From UBA7328 sp002471345 (GTDB taxonomy: Bacteria; Bacteroidota; Bacteroidia; Chitinophagales; Saprospiraceae), in contig CAXGOB010000006.1 of NCBI GenBank assembly GCA_964011275.1, forward strand, positions 37,875 through 101,874: DNA of 64,000 bases. The letters are read 5' to 3'. This document shows, piece by piece, positions 26,171 to 35,341 of the stretch (positions are counted from its first letter, which is position 1; each line of letters starts with the position of its first letter). The notes under the pieces are model-generated. The model searched no databases, had not been told where the DNA came from, and saw nothing but the letters and a program-made list of their open reading frames with translations. The position numbers were made by a program, and so were the translations under genes.

Positions 26171-27742
26171 ATGAAAAATCGACTCCTACTCATTGTTATT
26201 GCCATTTCAGTATTGTCATGTGGAAAAAAATATGACCTGGTCATTATTAATGGCCAAGTACATAGTGGCAATGGAGATCCGTCAGAACTTACTGACATAG
26301 GGATCATAGATGATAGAATTGTGCATATTGGAAAAATATCTCCCAATTCAGACACAGAAATAATCGACGCCACTGGATTAGTAGTTTCCCCTGGGTTTGT
26401 GGATATCCATGCTCATCTTGATCCCATTTTAGAATTGTCAAATTGCGAAAGTCATATCAGACAGGGAGTTACCACTGCGATAGGTGGACCTGATGGTGGA
26501 GGACCATGGCCATTTAAAAATTACTTGGACACCCTAAAATCTATTGGTGTCGGAATGAATGTTGGATTCCTAATGGGGCATAATAAGATAAGAGCAAATG
26601 TGATGGGGCTTGAAAACCGAGCTCCGACCTCAGTTGAATTAGACAGTATGAAATCTCAGATGCAAATAGCTATGAATGAAGGGGCATTTGGGATATCTAC
26701 AGGTTTGAAATATTTACCAGGCACTTTTGCCAAAATCGATGAGGTAATCGAAATTTCTAAAGTAGCTGCTGAAAATGGAGGTATATATACAAGTCACCTA
26801 AGAGACGAAGGAGAAGGGCTGTTAAATGGCGTCGGTGAAGCAATTGAAATTTGTGAAAAAGCTAATATCCCTGTAGTCCTCACTCACCACAAAGCCATTG
26901 GAAAGCCAATGTGGGGAAGAAGTAGTGAGTCCTTAGCACTCATAGATGAAGCTAGAGCCAATGGATTAGATGTAATGGCCGATCAATATCCATATGCAGC
27001 TAGTCATACAGGTATAGGAATCCTGATTCCGTCATGGGCTAGAGCTGGAGGTAATGGAAAATATAGACAGCGCATAGCAAATCCTGTATTAAAAGACAGC
27101 ATTAAAAAACAAATCATATACAATATCCTAAATGATAGAGGTGGATCAGATTTGAGAAGAATCCAATTTTCCAAAGTTGCATGGAACAAAGATTTAGAAG
27201 CAAAAACGCTACACGACTGGTGCATAATGGAAGGAATGGAACCATCATTAGAAAATGGTGCAGAATTAGTAATCAGAGCTCAGTTTAGTGGCGGTGCAAG
27301 TTGTATTTATCATGCTATGTCTGAAGATGATGTCCGCAACATTATGAAATATCCTCACACTGCTATCGCATCTGATGGAAGGTTATCTCAAAAAGGAGAT
27401 GGGTCTCCTCATCCAAGATCTTATGGCACATTTGTAAGAGTATTAGGTAAATATGTGAGAGAAGAAAAAGTCCTTACTCTAGAAGATGCTATACGCAAGA
27501 TGACAAGCCTTCCTGCTAACAGAATGGGATTTAGAGATAAAGGATTGATTAGAGCAGGTTACAAAGCTGACATCACAATTTTCGATCCTAATACGGTTGC
27601 TGAAGTGGGCACATTTACTGACCCACATCACTTTCCTGTAGGAATCATCCATGTCATAATTAATGGTAAATTCTCAGTAAAAGATGAACAATTCTTGGAC
27701 AAAAAAAATGGAGCCGTTTTATACGGCCCCAAAATATTGTAA
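26171..27742 (+). CDS. N-acyl-D-amino-acid deacylase-like amidohydrolase (lipoprotein)
   Basis: A 523-residue metal-dependent amidohydrolase of the D-aminoacylase type, anchored by a lipobox (VLSCGKK, Cys about residue 17). Metal-site and family motifs are present: VSPGFVDIHAHLD, GAFGISTGLKYLPG, YTSHLRDEGEGLL, THHKAIGKPMWGRS, ASDGRLSQKGDGSPHPRSYGTF and the C-terminal GLIRAGYKADITIFDP. Family members hydrolyse N-acyl-D-amino acids, D-hydantoin-like compounds or related peptides, here outside the cytoplasm. It is divergent from the acyltransferase fusion gene and has no operon partner. Family assignment is strong; the exact substrate is open. Confidence 0.87.
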   Translation: MKNRLLLIVIAISVLSCGKKYDLVIINGQVHSGNGDPSELTDIGIIDDRIVHIGKISPNSDTEIIDATGLVVSPGFVDIHAHLDPILELSNCESHIRQGVTTAIGGPDGGGPWPFKNYLDTLKSIGVGMNVGFLMGHNKIRANVMGLENRAPTSVELDSMKSQMQIAMNEGAFGISTGLKYLPGTFAKIDEVIEISKVAAENGGIYTSHLRDEGEGLLNGVGEAIEICEKANIPVVLTHHKAIGKPMWGRSSESLALIDEARANGLDVMADQYPYAASHTGIGILIPSWARAGGNGKYRQRIANPVLKDSIKKQIIYNILNDRGGSDLRRIQFSKVAWNKDLEAKTLHDWCIMEGMEPSLENGAELVIRAQFSGGASCIYHAMSEDDVRNIMKYPHTAIASDGRLSQKGDGSPHPRSYGTFVRVLGKYVREEKVLTLEDAIRKMTSLPANRMGFRDKGLIRAGYKADITIFDPNTVAEVGTFTDPHHFPVGIIHVIINGKFSVKDEQFLDKKNGAVLYGPKIL

Positions 27743-27793
27743 TTGATATTTCAGATATACGACAATCGTATCCTGAGGAGAATTATCAGTTCA

Positions 27794-28405
27794 TTACATT
27801 TTTTTCCACATATCGCTATCAAGGATACTCACTTTGCAATTGTGAATTCCTTTCTTTTCCAACTTAGAATCAATAACGATTCCCACGACTTCATTATATG
27901 CATTTAGGAGTGGCATACCTGCTCTCTGAGGTGCATTATTGACCACAATGTCAATTGACTTAAACTCCTTTTTCTTCTCTATTTTACTAGATTTTCCCTT
28001 GAGTTCTACTCCCTGTTTAACCTGAGAATTAGATGAATTATCCATACCAAATCCAAATAAACTTGTCTCCTGACCAATAGTATAGTTCAGGTTCAAAGCG
28101 AAAGGATCCTCATGAATATCATTATTGGTCATCAAGACTCCAATATCACCGATATTATCTGTGGCAACAACTCTCATTGTATGCTGATTACCCTTTGAAT
28201 CTTCAAAAATCATATTCTGCTCAAATGTGATATTGTGAGCAGCCGTGAAGACGACATTCTTATTCATAGCTACAAAACCATAGCCTAAAATCTCATTGGT
28301 TTGTGTTTTCAATATTCCGATTCTCGAATCTGAAATTGTGCTTTTAGATTGGGAATTTGCAACTAAAAAAGTAAATATTATTAAAATACTTAAAGCGTAT
28401 CTCAT
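27794..28405 (-). CDS. secreted trypsin-like (S1) protease homologue lacking the catalytic serine
   Basis: A 203-residue secreted protein with a signal peptide (MRYALSILIIFTFLVANSQ) and a trypsin-like fold: GYGFVAMNKNVVFTAAHNI holds the catalytic histidine (TAAH), and NIGDIGVLM the likely aspartate. In active HtrA/S1C-like enzymes the nucleophile lies in GNSGGPLLN; here the matching stretch reads QRAGMPLLN, with alanine (codon GCA) in place of serine and methionine for the second glycine. It should be catalytically dead and may act as a binding protein. It ends convergently with the amidohydrolase gene, 51 bp apart. Confidence 0.72.
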   Translation of the reverse strand: MRYALSILIIFTFLVANSQSKSTISDSRIGILKTQTNEILGYGFVAMNKNVVFTAAHNITFEQNMIFEDSKGNQHTMRVVATDNIGDIGVLMTNNDIHEDPFALNLNYTIGQETSLFGFGMDNSSNSQVKQGVELKGKSSKIEKKKEFKSIDIVVNNAPQRAGMPLLNAYNEVVGIVIDSKLEKKGIHNCKVSILDSDMWKKM

Positions 28406-28546
28406 GCTGTTTCAACATTTTGTTCAAAATACAAATGTACATATTCGATTATTATTAATATGTTTTTTCTTAATGTATTCTTAAGCAATTTTTTTTATGG
28501 TTAATCTGAATATTTTGAGCGTACTTGTTGAATAAAGTTTCACGCC

Positions 28547-29070
28547 ATGAATAACATCCATGTTTATATATTCATTTTGCTTTCATTCGTTTTCATTTCA
28601 AATAGCGCACTATGTCAACCAAATACAAGAACAAATGAGATTTCAACTACCCAAAATGAATTAGTTGGACCTGCAGTGGCCTCAATAGAAGATGTCTCCT
28701 GGATTGAAGGTCAATGGAAGGGAAAAGCATTCGGTGGCGAAGTTGAAGAAATATGGTCAGCACCTGACGGAGGAGCGATGATGGGAATGTTCAGGCTAAT
28801 CAATGATGATCAACCTACTTTTTACAAACTTATGGTTATCAGAGAAATTAATAACTCTCTCATTTTACAATTGAAACACTTTCATAAAGACATGAAAGGA
28901 TGGGAAGAAAAAGACAAGACTATAGATTTCCATTAATCAAAATGGAGAAAGACAAAATATGGTTTGACGATCTGACTTTTGAGCGTATCAGTGATAAAAA
29001 AATGATTGTGAACGTGATCATTGGCGAAAAAGAGCCAGAAGGAGTCGATTTCGTCTACTATCGTCAGTAA
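28547..29070 (+). pseudogene. DUF6265-like protein gene with a single frameshift
   Basis: The first reading frame (28547-28936) encodes a signal peptide followed by a domain of the DUF6265 type (VSWIEGQWKGKAFGGEVEEIWSAPDGGAMMGMFRL ... WEEKDKTIDF) and stops at once after IDFH. The rest of the domain continues in another frame from about 28930 to 29070 (PLIKMEKDKIWFDDLTFERIS ... GVDFVYYRQ). One base appears to be missing near 28927-28930, where GATTTCCA would need one more T. Either a real pseudogene or a sequencing/assembly error in a short T run. The full protein would be about 174 residues, secreted, of unknown function. Confidence 0.8.
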
Positions 29071-29122
29071 GAAGACACAACAAATCCCTTGTTTAATCAT
29101 TTAGTAATAGAAACATACTTAA

Positions 29123-29746
29123 ATGAAATTATTACCCTTTTTTTTTCTACTATTCTCACTTGCAAATTGTAATTCTCAAAGTGGGAAGCAACTTCAAGAA
29201 GCACCAGCTAAAGTACTATCGGATGATCTTAGCAAGGCTTATTTTGCCAGTGGATGCTTTTGGTGTGTCGAAATCATTTTCGAAAGCGTCAAAGGAGTAG
29301 AGGAAGTGATATCAGGATATTCTGGGGGTCAGACTAAAAACCCAACTTATAGAGAAGTGGGATCGGGTACTACAGGTCATGCTGAAGCAGTAGAAATATA
29401 CTATGATGACCAAATTGTGAGTTTTGAGACTTTAGTAGAAGTGTATTATGGCTCACAAGATCCAACAACATTTGGACAAAAGCCTGATTTTGGGAGTGCT
29501 TATAGATCGATGATCTATTTTCAAAATGAAGAAGAAAAAGCTATCTCTGAAAAATGGAAAGCTAAAATCGCTCCTGAATATGATAAGCCAATTGTCACCG
29601 AGATTGTTCCATTTGAGGCATTTTGGGATGCTGAAGATTATCATCAAGATTACGAAAGAAAAAATCCAAATCAGCCTTATGTGAGAGGTGTATCTATTCC
29701 GAGATTAAAAAAATTTCAAGCCAAGTTTCCACAGCTTTTGAAATAA
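29123..29746 (+). CDS. msrA: peptide-methionine (S)-S-oxide reductase MsrA, lipoprotein form
   Basis: Reduces methionine-S-sulfoxide in proteins. The catalytic motif GCFWCVE is at about residues 45-51, with family motifs GVEEVISGYSGG, PTYREVGSGTTGHAEAVEIYYD and FWDAEDYHQDY. The N terminus is a lipoprotein signal (LFSLANCNSQ), so this version repairs envelope proteins rather than cytosolic ones. At 207 residues it is full length; no MsrB domain is fused or adjacent. It lies 52 bp after the frameshifted DUF6265-like gene and could share its transcript. Confidence 0.95.
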   Translation: MKLLPFFFLLFSLANCNSQSGKQLQEAPAKVLSDDLSKAYFASGCFWCVEIIFESVKGVEEVISGYSGGQTKNPTYREVGSGTTGHAEAVEIYYDDQIVSFETLVEVYYGSQDPTTFGQKPDFGSAYRSMIYFQNEEEKAISEKWKAKIAPEYDKPIVTEIVPFEAFWDAEDYHQDYERKNPNQPYVRGVSIPRLKKFQAKFPQLLK

Positions 29747-29890
29747 TAAATTGATTCTTATGTCTATTATGTTTCCAAGTCTTGGACTGTTAATGTCATG
29801 GGTCGAAATATTTATTATTCTTCTTACTTCAAAGCAATGAAGCCTTTTTGATACAGAACTATAATAGATCTGATTAAAACAGAATGCCCA

Positions 29891-30721
29891 TTATTTTTTA
29901 ATCAAAAACATTTCTCCCTGTTTCGGTATATGATATCTTTCTTTCAGTGAATTAGATAACCTGAGCTTTACCTCATCTTGATAGGCCTTTGCCCAAAATC
30001 TATTAGATTCTGTTATTTCAGCAGTGCTGTGATGTTGTGGAAAAATATAATCAGGATCTAATGTATTGATCAATATTATTGATCTGTCTATGTACATATT
30101 GTGTTCTGTAGGTGAAAAAAAGAGGACATCTATATCTTTCAGAAAAAGATGATCTTCGAGCAGATAAGAATCTCCTGGCTGTAAAAACCGTATTCCATCT
30201 ACATTGATGACATAACCACAATCTTTAAGGTTGGCTTCATAGTAAATCGCAAAATTAGCATTTCCATGAATGGCCCTCAAAGGTTCTACTTGAACTCCCA
30301 TAATCTGAAATGGCTCCCTTGGGGACGCTACTTTTATTCTTTCCTTTGGCAATTTCAATTCCTCAGCAATAGTTACACAACTCTCTGGAATCACAAACAT
30401 ACAATCAGAATGTTCTGCGAGATATGCTGAAGTTGACCTACTGAAATGATCACGGTGACCATGAGTGATAAAAGAAATATCTATCAGCTCAGAGAACTCT
30501 TTATTGGTAATCGAAGATGGCTTAGTTCGCAGTCTATAATCTAAAAGTATATCCGTGGAGATTACTAGCCCTTCAGACTTTATTATCCATCCATTATGAC
30601 CTGCCCACCACAGACCTATCCCCTCATTATGATCTCTAATTTGTTCAAATAGACTTTTGGATTGAGCTTCCAAAAGTGCTATTTGGCATAAAACAAAGAA
30701 TATGACTAAATATATTCTCAT
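29891..30721 (-). CDS. secreted MBL-fold metallohydrolase
   Basis: A 276-residue protein with a signal peptide (MRIYLVIFFVLCQIALLEAQ) and a metallo-beta-lactamase fold. THGHRDHF is the HxHxDH metal motif, LQPGDSYLL and FPQHHST carry later ligand positions. This UlaG-like branch often contains lactonases or phosphodiesterases of unknown substrate. It is the last gene of the minus-strand run that starts with the SusC/SusD system, 121 bp after another MBL-fold gene, so it could act in carbohydrate lactone or ester breakdown; that is context only. Confidence 0.8.
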   Translation of the reverse strand: MRIYLVIFFVLCQIALLEAQSKSLFEQIRDHNEGIGLWWAGHNGWIIKSEGLVISTDILLDYRLRTKPSSITNKEFSELIDISFITHGHRDHFSRSTSAYLAEHSDCMFVIPESCVTIAEELKLPKERIKVASPREPFQIMGVQVEPLRAIHGNANFAIYYEANLKDCGYVINVDGIRFLQPGDSYLLEDHLFLKDIDVLFFSPTEHNMYIDRSIILINTLDPDYIFPQHHSTAEITESNRFWAKAYQDEVKLRLSNSLKERYHIPKQGEMFLIKK

Positions 30722-30842
30722 TGGTTAGTCTTGAAGTATAAATAGATAAAAATTACATTAAAGCTATAAACATTCGTATTACTCCAGCATGAATCCTTTA
30801 TTAGGGAATCGCAGATTGAAAATATATGCACAAAACAGCACT

Positions 30843-31676
30843 TCATTTAACTAATGGAGAATGTTTAAAAACCCAGTACTCCTGAGAAGAAGGTAAGTCA
30901 GATCGCGTTATTTCTTTTTTGTTTCCTTCCAGCTTAATTACATTTTGACGAACACCTATATATTTATCTATTGTCTCGAGGTTTTTAGGTTTATCTGGAG
31001 TAGGTTCTAAATCTGTAATTTTGTAATGCATCGGTATTATAACTTTAGGATTGATACGATTAATAACTTCGGCTGTTTCGTCTGCTTTTAGAATGTGATA
31101 GGAATCATCAATAGGCAACATTAAAACATCTATATCGGTAAGCTGCTCAGCTAAAGCATCATTAATTGGTTCATTATCACCCCAATGAGCAATTCTTAAA
31201 TCAGCAACTTCAAAAATAAAAATGGTGTTCTTTTGATCAAATTCATAACCATATGGTTCACAATGCTTTCCTTTTATCCCTTGAATTCTAAAGTTGCCAA
31301 TTTCGTAGTTTCCAGGGTCTTGATAAAATGCAATTTCACTTTCCCAGTAAGGCTTCAAGTCTCTGAATAACCCTCCATCATGATCGTAGTGTGGATGTGT
31401 ACTAAAAATTGCATCTGCCTTTATGTTTCTCGGAAAGGTGTAACTGATCCATACAGAATCTGCAAAAGGATCCAGAAGCAAAGTGTGATCTCTATAAGTC
31501 AATAAAAAGCTAGCATGAGCAATATATTCGATTTTGAGCTGCTCTTTAGAATTTGCCATTTTTTTTACATCAGAAACAGAAGAAGAATTAGACGAGTGAC
31601 AAGAAAATAGCAATATGCAAAAGCAACTCGATAAAGAGAGCCAAAAAATAGGAGTCTTTGCTTTATCTAAACTCAT
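30843..31676 (-). CDS. lipoprotein MBL-fold metallohydrolase
   Basis: A protein of about 277 residues when started at the ATG at 31676. This start puts MSLDKAKTPIFWLSLSSCFCILLFSC at the N terminus, a lipoprotein signal with Cys in LLFSC; the longer open frame adds 25 unlikely residues. The hydrolase core shows IEYIAHASFLLTYRDHTLLLDPF, the metal motif THPHYDHDGG, HWGDNEP and IIPMHYKITD. It resembles UlaG-type metal-dependent hydrolases. It is 121 bp upstream of a second secreted MBL-fold gene and 124 bp downstream of the lyase-like gene. Confidence 0.8.
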   Translation of the reverse strand: MSLDKAKTPIFWLSLSSCFCILLFSCHSSNSSSVSDVKKMANSKEQLKIEYIAHASFLLTYRDHTLLLDPFADSVWISYTFPRNIKADAIFSTHPHYDHDGGLFRDLKPYWESEIAFYQDPGNYEIGNFRIQGIKGKHCEPYGYEFDQKNTIFIFEVADLRIAHWGDNEPINDALAEQLTDIDVLMLPIDDSYHILKADETAEVINRINPKVIIPMHYKITDLEPTPDKPKNLETIDKYIGVRQNVIKLEGNKKEITRSDLPSSQEYWVFKHSPLVK

Positions 31677-31800
31677 AATGTGTTTATTGGGAATTTTAAT
31701 TAGAATTGTTGAATCTATCATTTTCCATTGATTTATGAATTCATAATTCAAAGATTTAAAGCAAACAGAATCAAACTAAGGATAAATAAGATTAGAATCT

Positions 31801-34446
31801 CTATTCTTTAACTTTCATGTTCTCTTCCCTTAACCAATACAATAGCCATGGTACATTATAAATATGAGTCCATCCAAAGACTCTTAAACCTTCGGTCACA
31901 CTCCAATTCACACCAAATCTAGAAGGCTTAGAAAAGTCTCCTTTATTTGGCAAATGACTTACTGAATGCAAAGCTTCTGCGATCATGCCTTGACTTCCAA
32001 GTTCAGCAAAGCTTTTGTTCAATTTATCAGTTTTCATTTGCTCAGACCGGATTCTTGCTTCATTCAAAAAACTAGGCTCCCCAGTAAATTCGTATCCTAT
32101 TAAAAGGCTATGAATGGATGAAAAAAATGACTCATAGTCGTGATTATAAGGTGGAATATCTCTGATAGCTCTTGCATGTCTTATCAATGATTGACGCACT
32201 CTTTCTTCTCCTGTAAGCTGATAATACTTGTATAATCCATGAGAAGCATATATTTGACTGTATCCATATCTATCTATCACTAAGGCATCGTACTGATCTG
32301 GTCCATTCTGCAATGCTATGATCCTGTCTACCCGTTCTCTTAGATCTTCTAGATATCTTTGATCTTTTGTCGCATCCCAAGCTTCGACTAGATTCCATAT
32401 AGCTAAATACAACCGCCTTCCTGTGAGGTCATGATCTCCCCAAATTCGTCTTATGTATGAGTCCGCGGTAAGTCGGGCAATATCAAGCCCTCTATGATAT
32501 CCTGTGAGGTAGTAAGAAGCAACCCACCCTTCAAGCCATACATGAGCACTAAGGATCGCCGACCAATGCTGATTAGCATGTCTTCTTCCTACTCCTAAAT
32601 ACGGTGTTGCTTGATCCTGGTCACTTTGATTTTGCCACCAATCCAAAGATGGATTTGTATCACCATAGTATTTTGGGTTTGTAGGCCAATGTATATTATC
32701 GACATCCATCGTATGTCTGCTCATCGCCTCTCCTGCTTTATAATATTTCGGATCTCCAGTTCGCATAAACTGAATCCAATATTGGAAATCTACTGCGGGC
32801 TCATTATTCACCCATCGAAACCAATCTCCGCGACCATATCTATTTTTATGATCACCATAGTCAAACATGCCGTACCATGGTTCCCAATGCTGATTGTAAA
32901 TGTTCCAATCAAATTTGTACTCTAATGACCTCTCTAATTCAGAATAACTGTTTGACTCAGGTGAGAATCTACCATACACCATACTATTGCTATATGTCTC
33001 CGGTGCAGCGTGAGGTACGGGAGGATTAATGACATAATCTAATGTTCTTTTTAATCCGTCATTATTCTCATTGGCATCATGAAAGTATACCACCATTTCA
33101 CTCGTTTTAGTCACTCCTTGTGCCATATTAGCTACCATCTGTTGATCTCTTCTACCACTGCTGCGTGCAAAGCTCATTGGATCAGCTTTTGGCGACCACG
33201 TAAAGGCAGTACAACTACTATTTTCAATATCAACATTTATCTCTTTAGGATATTCCTCGATGAAATTTTTAATGCCTATGCCTATACCCCACTTCCCGTC
33301 AGAGATGTCAGACCAGCCTTGGACTTTGTCGACACTTTTATGTTCTTTTAGATTATCTGAAATGACACCATTAAAACCGTCGATCCTTGAATCTTCTGTA
33401 GAGTTGGGTACAGGTGGTATACGATCAGGTTTTGGGCCATTTTGAAATACATAAATATTTTTTTGATCAATGATCTCTGTGTTAAAAAGTTGAGGATCCT
33501 TAGCATTATACCATTCACCTTGCAAATATCCAGATTTAAAAATTTTCTGTCCAGAGAGATTATAATCTAGAGTTATTCCTGTTGACTTTATTCGGTCGTC
33601 TGGCTCTAACCATCCCTTATCATCGCTTTCGTTATCAGGTTTCATAAGACCGTCTGAAAGCGCTACCATCATATGTTCACCTTCTACTGCAGTATGTTTA
33701 TCAGGATTGCCTGTATAGGTTATGGTATGATAAACTTTAATGTAGGATTTACCCGCATATACATGTATTCTGATTGTAAAAGGAGAAGCATTGTTATTTT
33801 CATCATTATATTCATACTCGCCTTCGATACGAAGAATACTATGCAGTGGGCCCGAACCTTTTTCTTTCACAGTTCGAAGTATATGCGCAGTTGAGAGATC
33901 TATTCCCTTATCATCTAGAATATCAAGAAAAGACCCCCTATTGTTTTTACTAGTTGCAATAGTATCATTGGCATCATATCCATTTCCTTCTAAATCCAAC
34001 ATGACATCATCAATAAATCCACCTGTACGTTTATTGACTGTAAATCTGAGCAAACCTGTTTCCACTATTGCCGGTTGACCTCGTCTTTGTCCATTTTTAA
34101 TTTTTACACGATGACCTTGTATCTGTGCCCTCTGTATCTCAGGACCATATTCTAAAGTATAATTATCTCCTTCTTCTGCAAAGAAGAAAACCCAAATCCA
34201 TTTAGTACTGTAATCTACTGGCTCCCATGTTGTTACCTGTGTGATCTGAGAAGGTATTTCATTTCCTTCACTATTCAGAACTCGTGCATGATCTGGAGAC
34301 AGAAGTTCTCCTTTTTTAAAAGGTATACCAAGAGTAATAGGAGCACCATCTAGGTGCTGTTCTATCTTTATAGGTATTTTGGTAGAAGCGGCTAGGACAA
34401 ATGGAACAATTATTAATACTATAGTGATACAAATACTTTTACCCAT
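31801..34446 (-). CDS. exo-rhamnogalacturonan lyase-like protein (PcRGLX/YetA type, PL26-like)
   Basis: A secreted protein of about 881 residues. The N-terminal RIFT-barrel of the PcRGLX/YetA type is recognisable (PITLGIPFKKGELLSPDHARVL ... EIPSQITQVTTWEP), then a central beta domain and a C-terminal (alpha/alpha) barrel rich in aromatics (WEPWYGMFDYGDH; RRHANQHWSAI). Related PL26 enzymes cleave rhamnogalacturonan exolytically. I start at the ATG at 34446, which overlaps the ROK gene stop by 8 bases (ATGGGTAA) and gives the signal peptide MGKSICITIVLIIVPFVLAAS. The PUL context supports a carbohydrate role; the exact polysaccharide is not shown by sequence. Confidence 0.8.
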   Translation of the reverse strand: MGKSICITIVLIIVPFVLAASTKIPIKIEQHLDGAPITLGIPFKKGELLSPDHARVLNSEGNEIPSQITQVTTWEPVDYSTKWIWVFFFAEEGDNYTLEYGPEIQRAQIQGHRVKIKNGQRRGQPAIVETGLLRFTVNKRTGGFIDDVMLDLEGNGYDANDTIATSKNNRGSFLDILDDKGIDLSTAHILRTVKEKGSGPLHSILRIEGEYEYNDENNNASPFTIRIHVYAGKSYIKVYHTITYTGNPDKHTAVEGEHMMVALSDGLMKPDNESDDKGWLEPDDRIKSTGITLDYNLSGQKIFKSGYLQGEWYNAKDPQLFNTEIIDQKNIYVFQNGPKPDRIPPVPNSTEDSRIDGFNGVISDNLKEHKSVDKVQGWSDISDGKWGIGIGIKNFIEEYPKEINVDIENSSCTAFTWSPKADPMSFARSSGRRDQQMVANMAQGVTKTSEMVVYFHDANENNDGLKRTLDYVINPPVPHAAPETYSNSMVYGRFSPESNSYSELERSLEYKFDWNIYNQHWEPWYGMFDYGDHKNRYGRGDWFRWVNNEPAVDFQYWIQFMRTGDPKYYKAGEAMSRHTMDVDNIHWPTNPKYYGDTNPSLDWWQNQSDQDQATPYLGVGRRHANQHWSAILSAHVWLEGWVASYYLTGYHRGLDIARLTADSYIRRIWGDHDLTGRRLYLAIWNLVEAWDATKDQRYLEDLRERVDRIIALQNGPDQYDALVIDRYGYSQIYASHGLYKYYQLTGEERVRQSLIRHARAIRDIPPYNHDYESFFSSIHSLLIGYEFTGEPSFLNEARIRSEQMKTDKLNKSFAELGSQGMIAEALHSVSHLPNKGDFSKPSRFGVNWSVTEGLRVFGWTHIYNVPWLLYWLREENMKVKE

Positions 34447-35341
34447 TCCCGTCATTTTTGTTATTTCCCAAATTATCAAGAAACAATGCTGCTGCTCCCA
34501 ATACGGGTATGTCCAAGTTTTCAGAAACCTCAATTTTGAAATTCTCACGAATTGGAGTGTAGGCAAAATCTGCTAAGACATTTGCCACTTCATCTTTAAA
34601 ATAGGTATATGATTTACTTACTGAGCCTCCCAGAATTATACCTTCTGGATCGTAAGCATACATTATCGCCGATATAGCATTTCCAACATGCTTGCCAAAT
34701 TTCTTAAATGCCTTTATGGCTTTTTGATGTCCTGACGCTGCCATTACTGCCATTTCCTCACCTTTCAAATTATAGTTTCTTGTGAAATACCTTCCGGTAC
34801 AATAATACTCGTAAAAGTGTTTTTTGTAAGGCATCATCCCAAATTCTCCACTTCCACAATTAATACCATTATAGAGCTTATGATTAATTATGATTCCTCC
34901 TGCCATACCTGTCCCCATTATCAATCCAATAAAGTTTTTATATTTTTTTCCATGTCCAAAATACTTTTCACCAATTGCGAAGCAGTTTGCATCATTGTTC
35001 AAGTAGACAGGAACCTTAAATTCATTTTCGAGTATGGCTTTCAGATGTACTTCTTTCCAAGATTGAATATTTGAAACATCATAGACAATACCTTTTTGAA
35101 TATCACAAACACTAGGTATCCCTAGTCCAATTCCTTGTATACCATCATTCCAAACTTCTTTGATGGCTGATTTTAATTCTGACAAAACTTCTTGTTCCGT
35201 ACCTGAAGCATCAATATTTACTTTATGCTGATTTTTTATTTTTCCCCCACTAAGAACATCATTATCAATCTCCGCCACATGTACCTTAGTACCTCCTAAA
35301 TCAACTCCTATAATTTTGATTTCACTATGTTGTGAATTCAT
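34439..35341 (-). CDS. ROK family sugar kinase
   Basis: A cytoplasmic ROK protein of 300 residues when started at the ATG at 35341. IIGVDLGGTKVHVAEID is the phosphate-binding loop; GIGLGIPSVCD, YLNNDANCFAIGEKYFG (catalytic Asp), GLIMGTGMAGGIIINHKLYNG and the domain-closing NLDIPVLGAAALFLDNL follow. The usual ROK zinc site is modified: EFGMMPY and YYCTGRYF keep one of the cysteines. There is no DNA-binding domain, so it is a kinase (glucose, fructose or N-acetyl sugar type) rather than a repressor. Its start overlaps the transporter stop as ATGA and its stop overlaps the lyase start, so the three genes are translationally coupled. Confidence 0.87.
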   Translation of the reverse strand: MNSQHSEIKIIGVDLGGTKVHVAEIDNDVLSGGKIKNQHKVNIDASGTEQEVLSELKSAIKEVWNDGIQGIGLGIPSVCDIQKGIVYDVSNIQSWKEVHLKAILENEFKVPVYLNNDANCFAIGEKYFGHGKKYKNFIGLIMGTGMAGGIIINHKLYNGINCGSGEFGMMPYKKHFYEYYCTGRYFTRNYNLKGEEMAVMAASGHQKAIKAFKKFGKHVGNAISAIMYAYDPEGIILGGSVSKSYTYFKDEVANVLADFAYTPIRENFKIEVSENLDIPVLGAAALFLDNLGNNKNDGNG

